Shown here: piece by piece, positions 24,030-29,067 of the stretch
How the letters are laid out: every line of letters starts with the position of its first letter
Position numbering within the stretch: the first letter of the stretch is position 1
From: DAISJM01 sp036821485
GTDB lineage: Bacteria; Verrucomicrobiota; Kiritimatiellia; CAIQIC01; JAGNIJ01
Assembly: GCA_036821485.1 (NCBI GenBank)
Contig: DAISJM010000041.1
Span: forward strand, 1-29,067
Direction: 5' to 3'
DNA length: 29,067 bases
Notes under the pieces: generated by a model
Seen by the model: only the letters and a program-made list of their open reading frames with translations
What the model was told of the DNA's origin: nothing
The model's database searches: none
Program-made: the position numbers and the translations under genes

Positions 24030-24611
24030 ATGAATCATGTTCCAAACCCGGCAGATTTTCCGCTCCGCGGCGAACGGGTTCATCTTCGGCCGCTGACCGG
24101 AGCCGACGCCACCGCCACGTATGTGGACTGGCTCAACGATCCGGAAACAACCAGGTATTTGGAATCCGGCCGCCGCGTGGAAACGATCGACTCGATACGG
24201 GAATATATCGGCAAGTACGAGAATCGGCTCGACGCGCTCTTCCTCGCCATTGTTATGAATGACGGCGACGTCCATGTGGGCAACATCAAGCTGGACCGGA
24301 TCGACTGGACCCATCGGCATGCCACATTGGGCATTATGATTGGGGCGGCCGAGGCGCGCGGAAAGGGCATCGGCGGCGAGGCCATTGTACTGACGCTACG
24401 CCATGCTTTTCACACGATGAAGTTGCACCGCGTGGACCTTGGGGTCACGCAGGACAATCTGCCGGGCATCAAGTGCTACAAGAAGATTGGGTTTGTGGAA
24501 GAAGGCCGGCTGCGCGAGTCCACGTTGCGTGAGCACGGGTTCATTGATGTGGTATGGATGTCCGTACTGTCGCATGAATTTGACGCCCGCTATCCGGGCA
24601 TTAGCAACTGA
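24030..24611 (+). CDS. GNAT N-acetyltransferase (RimJ/RimL- or PseH-like)
   Basis: A 193-residue acyltransferase with the GNAT fold. LRGERVHLRPLTGADATATY opens the RimL-type fold, VGNIKLDRIDWTHRHATLGI forms the central strands, and ARGKGIGGEAIVLTLRHAF (about 109-127) is the acetyl-CoA pyrophosphate loop. LHRVDLGVTQDNLPGIKCYK and IGFVEEGRLRES complete it. In glycan clusters such proteins (PseH, WbpD-like functional analogues) acetylate 4-amino sugars. It is the second GNAT in this operon, so two amino groups are probably acylated. CGGAG lies 8-12 bases before the ATG. Confidence 0.9.
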   Translation: MNHVPNPADFPLRGERVHLRPLTGADATATYVDWLNDPETTRYLESGRRVETIDSIREYIGKYENRLDALFLAIVMNDGDVHVGNIKLDRIDWTHRHATLGIMIGAAEARGKGIGGEAIVLTLRHAFHTMKLHRVDLGVTQDNLPGIKCYKKIGFVEEGRLRESTLREHGFIDVVWMSVLSHEFDARYPGISN

Positions 24612-24626
24612 GAAGAGGAGAGTGTC

Positions 24627-25826
24627 ATGAAGAGATGCGCCAAGTGTGTATTGCCGGAAACTCATGAAACCATTGTGTTTGATGAACAAGGCGTGTGTAA
24701 CATCTGTCGCCAGCATGAATTCAAGCAGGAGAAGATCGATTGGGCGGCCAAGAAGAAGGAGTTGGACGCGCTGATCGAATCCTATCGGGGCAAGTTCGAT
24801 TACGACTGCATCATCCCCTACAGCGGCGGCAAGGACAGCACATGGGCGGTGTACTACCTCGTCCGGGAATACAAGCTGAAACCGCTCGTGGTCCGGTTTG
24901 ATCACGGATTCCTGCGTCCGAATCTCAACGAAAACACGGTTCGGGTGATGCGGGCGTTGGGGTGTGACTTCCATTCCTTCACGCCCAACTGGAAGGTCGT
25001 ACAGAAGCTGATGCTGCAGGCCTTCTTGGAGAAGGGCGACTTCTGCTGGCATTGCCACTCGGGCATCTTTTCCTACCCGATGTGGGTGGCCATTCGCTAC
25101 AACGTGCCGCTGATTTTTTGGGGCGAGCCCTCGGCGGAATACACATCCTATTACAGCTACGATCAGCCGGAGGAAGTGGACGAGAAAAGATTCAACCGGT
25201 TCGTGAATCTCGGCATTACAGCGCAGGACATGTTTGTGAGGCTCGAAGGCCAAGTGGATGAGCGTGATTTCAAGCCGTATACGTATCCCCCGTTGAAGGA
25301 ACTGCGACGGATTAACTATCGCTCCGTGTGCCTGGGTTCGTACGTGCCATGGGACGTGAAGCGACAGTCGGAGATCATCCAGCGGGAACTCGGTTGGAAG
25401 GGGGATGAAGTGGAGAACGTGCCCCAGGGATACTCCTACGAGAAGATCGAGTGTTACATGCAGGGCGTGCGCGACTGGATCAAGTACATCAAGCGCGGCT
25501 ATACCAGGCCCTCGCACCTTGTCTCGCTGGACATTCGCAACAAACGCATGGGTCGCGACGAAGCGATGAAGATCGTGGAGCAACATGAAGGCCATCGGCC
25601 GCCCAGCTTGGACCTCTTCTTAAAGTTCGTGGGGCTGACGGAGGAAGAGTTCATGGAAGTGGCTTTGGGGCACACCGTGTCGCCGTGGCATTTCGATTCC
25701 TCCCAGATGAAGACAGGGAAGAAGACGCACGACTTTGACCAGTGGATCAAGGATGGTGCCTTGCCTCGGGAAGAGGCGGTCAAACAATTGGAACGGTGGA
25801 GGCGCAGCCAGCGGAACCGCGCATGA
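24627..25826 (+). CDS. N-acetyl sugar amidotransferase (WbpG/PseA-like)
   Basis: It is predicted to activate an N-acetyl group of a sugar with ATP and replace its oxygen by nitrogen, making an acetamidino group. The 399-residue protein has a zinc-knuckle-like pair of CxxC motifs (Cys4/Cys7 and Cys24/Cys27), the PP-loop ATP site YSGGKDSTW (about 65-73) and a CWHC motif (140-143). These are the features of the family seen in Pseudomonas O-antigen (WbpG) and Campylobacter flagellar glycan (PseA) pathways. Ammonia is supplied by the HisH/HisF pair encoded next. AGAGGAG precedes the ATG, and the stop codon overlaps the hisH ATG (ATGA). Confidence 0.93.
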   Translation: MKRCAKCVLPETHETIVFDEQGVCNICRQHEFKQEKIDWAAKKKELDALIESYRGKFDYDCIIPYSGGKDSTWAVYYLVREYKLKPLVVRFDHGFLRPNLNENTVRVMRALGCDFHSFTPNWKVVQKLMLQAFLEKGDFCWHCHSGIFSYPMWVAIRYNVPLIFWGEPSAEYTSYYSYDQPEEVDEKRFNRFVNLGITAQDMFVRLEGQVDERDFKPYTYPPLKELRRINYRSVCLGSYVPWDVKRQSEIIQRELGWKGDEVENVPQGYSYEKIECYMQGVRDWIKYIKRGYTRPSHLVSLDIRNKRMGRDEAMKIVEQHEGHRPPSLDLFLKFVGLTEEEFMEVALGHTVSPWHFDSSQMKTGKKTHDFDQWIKDGALPREEAVKQLERWRRSQRNRA

Positions 25827-26440
25827 TTGCCGTGATCGATTACGGAATGGGCAACCTGCTGTCGGTCTTTAACGGCCTGCAGATGGTGGGTGCTGATGCG
25901 CGGATCTGCACCGCGCCGCAGGACTTGGCCGACGCGGAACGGATCATTCTGCCTGGCGTGGGGGCCTTTCCAGATTGCGTGCGCAATCTCAAAACCACGG
26001 GGTTCTGGGATGCGCTGAATCATGAAGTGCTCGAGAAGAAGAAACCCATTCTCGGCATCTGCCTCGGCATGCAGGTAATGGCGAAAAGGGGTTCCGAAGT
26101 GCAACCCTGCGAGGGGTTGGGGTGGTTTGATGCAGAAGTGGTGCGCATGACACCCGCCGACGCGGCCTTACGCGTGCCGCAGATCGGTTGGAACGATGTC
26201 TCATTCCGCGAAGGCAGTCCTCTGTTCAAGGGGTTGAAGTGTCCGACGGACTTCTACTTCGTCCACTCGTTCTTCATGAAATGCGCGAATCCTGAGGATG
26301 TGGATGCCACGTGTGACTATGGCGGGGCGGTGACTGCGGCCGTCAGGCGAGACAACATCTTTGCCACGCAATTCCACCCTGAGAAAAGCCAAGACTATGG
26401 ACTGCGCGTACTCGAAAACTTCCTTAGCTGGATGCCCTGA
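25823..26440 (+). CDS. hisH: HisH-type glutamine amidotransferase subunit
   Basis: A 205-residue class I glutamine amidotransferase of the HisH type that releases ammonia from glutamine. IDYGMGNLLSVFNGLQ is the N-terminal HisH motif. The nucleophile Cys80 lies in GICLGMQ, and His185 and Glu187 in QFHPEKSQ complete the triad. PQIGWNDV and FYFVHSFF are family motifs too. It starts within the stop codon of the amidotransferase gene and precedes the hisF-like gene by 8 bases. No other histidine genes are near, so it belongs to sugar modification (HisH2 function) more probably than to histidine synthesis. Confidence 0.93.
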   Translation: MIAVIDYGMGNLLSVFNGLQMVGADARICTAPQDLADAERIILPGVGAFPDCVRNLKTTGFWDALNHEVLEKKKPILGICLGMQVMAKRGSEVQPCEGLGWFDAEVVRMTPADAALRVPQIGWNDVSFREGSPLFKGLKCPTDFYFVHSFFMKCANPEDVDATCDYGGAVTAAVRRDNIFATQFHPEKSQDYGLRVLENFLSWMP

Positions 26441-26448
26441 TACATCGC

Positions 26449-27237
26449 ATGCTTAAAAAACGTCTCATTCCCAAGTTGCAGCTTCGGCAGCGCCGACTTG
26501 GCAAGTCCGTGCGGATGGTGCTGGTCACCACCATCCAGTTCGGCGGGGTCATGGAGATAGGCGACCCGGTATCGCAGGCAAAGATCTATCAGGCACAGGC
26601 GGCGGATGAACTCATCTTTGTTGATTTGGATGCACATGTGGGTGATCGCGACACGATGGCGGAGGTCGTGAAAACGGCCGCGGAAGAGATATTCATGCCC
26701 TTCACTGTCGGAGGCGGTGTTCGGTCGCTGTCGGACTTCCGCCGTCTGCTCAACAGCGGAGCGGACAAGGTTAGCATCAATACGGCCGCAGTTGAGTCGC
26801 CGGGTCTTATCGACGAGGCTGCGCGCGTGTTCGGTGCGCAGTGCGTGGTGCTGAGCATCGACTACCGGCGAATGCCGGATGGCCGCTGGACCGTGTGGAC
26901 TCGAGGGGGAAAGCAGGAGACCGGATTGGATCTTGTCACCTGGGCGAAGGAGGGCGAGTCGCGCGGCGCGGGGGAGATTCTTCTGACGTCGATTGATCGT
27001 GATGGAACCACAACGGGGCTGGATATTGAGACGACGAAGGCCGTAGCGGATGTGGTATCCGTTCCGGTCATCACATCGGGCGGGTGCGGCCTGGCCCGTC
27101 ACTTTGTAGAGGGTTTCATCGACGGAAAGGCCGATGCGGTATCCGCAGGAACCTTCTTCTGCTTCAAGGACCAGAATCCGATGCAAACGCGGGCGCATAT
27201 CCGTAACGCGGGCATTCCCATTCGCCTGCATACCTGA
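26449..27237 (+). CDS. hisF: HisF-like cyclase subunit lacking the first catalytic Asp (HisF2 type)
   Basis: A 262-residue TIM barrel close to HisF. The typical HisF start has Asp11 in IPCLDV. Here the same position reads IPKLQL with Gln11. The second catalytic aspartate is kept (LSIDYRR, Asp138, equivalent to Asp130), as is LLTSIDRDGT (Asp183, equivalent to Asp176). Phosphate-site motifs TVGGGVRS and ITSGGCG are present. Loss of Asp11 should stop the imidazole-glycerol-phosphate cyclase reaction and leaves the barrel as an ammonia channel and adaptor. Such HisF2 proteins are known with WbpG/PseA. The ATG at 26449 is 8 bases after the hisH stop. It follows no strong ribosome site and may rely on coupling. 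Confidence 0.92.
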   Translation: MLKKRLIPKLQLRQRRLGKSVRMVLVTTIQFGGVMEIGDPVSQAKIYQAQAADELIFVDLDAHVGDRDTMAEVVKTAAEEIFMPFTVGGGVRSLSDFRRLLNSGADKVSINTAAVESPGLIDEAARVFGAQCVVLSIDYRRMPDGRWTVWTRGGKQETGLDLVTWAKEGESRGAGEILLTSIDRDGTTTGLDIETTKAVADVVSVPVITSGGCGLARHFVEGFIDGKADAVSAGTFFCFKDQNPMQTRAHIRNAGIPIRLHT

Positions 27238-27251
27238 GAGAAGAGCACACG

Positions 27252-28607
27252 ATGAAGATCGATTACCTTCTTGTCGCGCCCGGCGTGGAGTTCGAACGGC
27301 CGGAAACACACCCCACATGGGCGGTGGCCGAGGGTCTTGCCAGGAAAGGGTGTGCCGTCGCCGTCCTCACGTGTCACGATGCGCCGCCCCCACGGTTGGA
27401 CATTCCATCTTTCCAACTCGACTATCCCCAACGCGTGGCCGCAGGCGAGCGTTGGAGCCGGGAAGTCGCGGAACGCTATGGCGCCTCAAACCTCCGCCAT
27501 CTTGCATACTGTGAATACAGTTATCGGCAGGACGATCTTGAACCAAAGCCGTTGGCGGTGCTGGTTGAGGAGGCGGCAGCCGCCTTCGAGACCGTAGATA
27601 CCTTCTTCCGGCAGCATGAGATTGGGTGCGTCCTTCACACGTGGATGGGTGGAGAAATCCTGCGCCAGGTGGTGGCGCGAGTTGCTGCTCAGCGAGGGAT
27701 TCCGTCGTTGTGGCAATCGACCTACATGTATTTCCCCGGGCGGGTACTTTTCGTTGAGGACGGGTACATGAGGTTGCATGGACGACCCACGACCCGTTTC
27801 GCCGAACTTCCGCCCGCCCAGCAGGAGGAGATCCGGTCCTTGGTCAATTGGTATCGAACGACCAAGCCGGTGCGTCTGGCTTCACAGAACCGACGGACGT
27901 TTGGGCGGTTGGCGCGTTCTTTTCTCGCGGAAGGAAAGTTCACGGACATTCGCAGGATTCGCAAGGGCTGGCAGAGGACAAAGACTTTCTTTGCCTATGC
28001 GTGGGGGAGAAGACGGATGAGACGTCCTGACTGGACCAGAAAGTTTGTCTACTTCCCTCTGCACTGGCCGGGCGAATCCGAGATGCTGGTCGTGAATCCG
28101 AAGTGCGAGGATCAGGCCGCGTTGTGCTCCTACATGGCGCGAGTCCTTCCTCAGGACATGGAGCTTTGGGTCAAGCCTCACATCGCCAATCCGGCTGAGG
28201 GCACACCCTATTCTGTTCTGAAAACACTCGGCCGGATCAAAAACGTCCGCATCGTGCCTCCGGAGACAAACACTTGGGATATCCTCGACAAGGCCTCGGC
28301 GGTAATCACGGTCTTTGGCACAACCGGATTTCAAGCCGTGATGCTGAGGAAGCCGGTTGTCGTGCTTGGAACCCCTGCGTATAGCGGGTGGGGTGTCACA
28401 TGGGATGTGAAGGATCTGAATTCATTTTCCGGCATGTTGGACGAGGCCTTGCGGGCCGAGGCCACGGAGGAACAACTCTTGGATTTTCTGGCGTCTTTCC
28501 TCAGCATTCACGTTCCGGGAGACTGGTCGCGGGCCCCGTTTGATCCGGATGTCCTCGCGCAAGGGGTGATTGAAATGTCCCGTCGCTGCGGGATCTTGTC
28601 GATATGA
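27252..28607 (+). CDS. KpsC/capsule-synthesis-like glycosyltransferase
   Basis: A 451-residue protein without signal peptide. The C-terminal half has the capsule polysaccharide transferase pattern (PF05159-like): ELWVKPHIANPAEGTPYSVL, VRIVPPETNTWDIL, ASAVITVFGTTGFQAVML and KPVVVLGTPAYSGWG (about 315-390). KpsC, KpsS and LpsZ relatives use CMP-Kdo as donor, which fits the CMP-activated sugar predicted for this operon. The N-terminal half (VAPGVEFERPETHPTWAVAE, GCVLHTWMGGEILRQV) is a second domain of the GT-B sort. It could transfer the modified sugar to a lipid or protein acceptor. GAGAAGAG lies upstream of the ATG. The stop codon overlaps the flippase start. Confidence 0.82.
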   Translation: MKIDYLLVAPGVEFERPETHPTWAVAEGLARKGCAVAVLTCHDAPPPRLDIPSFQLDYPQRVAAGERWSREVAERYGASNLRHLAYCEYSYRQDDLEPKPLAVLVEEAAAAFETVDTFFRQHEIGCVLHTWMGGEILRQVVARVAAQRGIPSLWQSTYMYFPGRVLFVEDGYMRLHGRPTTRFAELPPAQQEEIRSLVNWYRTTKPVRLASQNRRTFGRLARSFLAEGKFTDIRRIRKGWQRTKTFFAYAWGRRRMRRPDWTRKFVYFPLHWPGESEMLVVNPKCEDQAALCSYMARVLPQDMELWVKPHIANPAEGTPYSVLKTLGRIKNVRIVPPETNTWDILDKASAVITVFGTTGFQAVMLRKPVVVLGTPAYSGWGVTWDVKDLNSFSGMLDEALRAEATEEQLLDFLASFLSIHVPGDWSRAPFDPDVLAQGVIEMSRRCGILSI

Positions 28608-29067
28608 AGTCTGAGCGAAGAAGGTTTCTTCAGAGCTCGGTTGCCTTCTCGGCCGGTCTCTTTTTTGAAAATCTCTGCGGCATGGTGCTGGGGTTTTTCG
28701 TGGCGCGCTGGATGGGGCCGCGCACTCAGGGGATCTGGCAGACTGCGCGTCTTTTCCGGACATATTCGGAGTTCTCCACGTTGGGGCAAGGGTTGGGGAT
28801 GCGTCGCGAAGCGGCCGTCGCACAGGGGCGGATGGATGAGGCGGCTGTGGCGGCGCAGCGGGACACGGGGTTTGTCTGGGCCACATTTTCTCTTGGATTG
28901 GCCGGCGTTGTGATTGCGCTATACGCGGCTTTGTTCCATCACTCCGCGCCGTTCCGACTGGCGCTTTTTGCCGTGGCGTTGAGCGTGATGATGGCCGGGG
29001 CGTCATCATTCTTTAACCTGTGGTACAAGACAATTGAACGGTTTGGGGTGCTTGCCGTTTCCTCGGT
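28604..29067 (+). CDS. Wzx/MATE-type polysaccharide flippase, 3' end outside window
   Basis: The frame stays open to the last base, giving 154 residues of a larger membrane protein. The start MKSERRRFLQSSVAFSAGLF and following FENLCGMVLGFFVARWMGPR match the first helices of Wzx/RfbX oligosaccharide flippases (PF01943/PF13440-like). More hydrophobic helices lie at about 90-110 and 115-135. Flippases move lipid-linked glycan units across the inner membrane. It starts in the stop codon of the KpsC-like gene (ATGA). It is missing the C-terminal two thirds. Confidence 0.8.
   Translation, partial: MKSERRRFLQSSVAFSAGLFFENLCGMVLGFFVARWMGPRTQGIWQTARLFRTYSEFSTLGQGLGMRREAAVAQGRMDEAAVAAQRDTGFVWATFSLGLAGVVIALYAALFHHSAPFRLALFAVALSVMMAGASSFFNLWYKTIERFGVLAVSS

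Noticed and set aside
25823..27237. Part of a histidine biosynthesis operon
   Set aside because: No other his gene is present. The HisF lacks Asp11 and both genes follow a WbpG/PseA-like amidotransferase, so sugar modification is the better reading.

Overview
The window looks like a chromosomal piece of a GC-rich, Gram-negative environmental bacterium, most likely from the PVC superphylum (Kiritimatiellota/Verrucomicrobiota/Lentisphaerota type) or a similar phylum. The pointers are indirect: a large IPT/MBG/FG-GAP secreted protein, an RNase HIII, a GumC/Wzc-type envelope operon with an outer-membrane barrel, and a lone prepilin-like protein with the PVC-style N-terminus. No rRNA or marker gene is present, so this placement is an inference.

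Layout. (1) 1-2514: the 3' part of a large secreted multidomain protein ending in six FG-GAP-like calcium-binding repeats. (2) 2515-2649: a palindromic intergenic element. (3) 2650-4059 (minus): a polyprenyl-phosphate sugar-1-phosphate transferase that starts glycan assembly. It is divergent from a DJ-1/PfpI protein, across a 171-bp region holding a heptad repeat and two identical palindromes 31 bp apart. (4) 4231-5236: DJ-1/PfpI, then an HU-like DNA-binding protein with a clear intrinsic terminator. (5) 5308-7183 (minus): FAH-family hydrolase and RNase HIII. (6) 7416-14954: an envelope polysaccharide export and polymerisation operon, in the order secreted SLH-like protein, outer-membrane beta-barrel, Wzc/GumC-type tyrosine autokinase, Wza-like export lipoprotein, Wzy-like polymerase/ligase with TPRs, and a prepilin-like protein. 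(7) 15135-29067: a second, tightly coupled operon that opens with a GbsR/MarR-type regulator behind a promoter overlapped by a perfect inverted repeat. It continues with a DUF362 protein and a nonulosonic-acid-like sugar pathway, and ends with a KpsC-like CMP-sugar transferase and a Wzx-like flippase cut by the window edge.

How the genes fit together. The second operon encodes a NeuB/SpsE-like PEP-condensing synthase without its usual SAF domain, a protein joining a PseG-like half domain to a GNAT acetyltransferase, a SpsF-like cytidylyltransferase, a class III aminotransferase, a DegT aminotransferase, a TIM-barrel protein carrying a DUF692/MNIO-like metal motif set, an SDR, a second GNAT, and an amidotransferase trio (WbpG/PseA-like, HisH and HisF). 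The HisF has lost the first catalytic aspartate of the histidine enzyme. Together they suggest a CMP-activated, N-acylated, acetamidino-bearing nine-carbon-type sugar made for a surface glycan. The first operon would then polymerise and export that glycan. The usual entry enzymes (NDP-sugar dehydratase, hydrolysing epimerase) are absent from the window and several members are altered, so the pathway looks like an undescribed variant.
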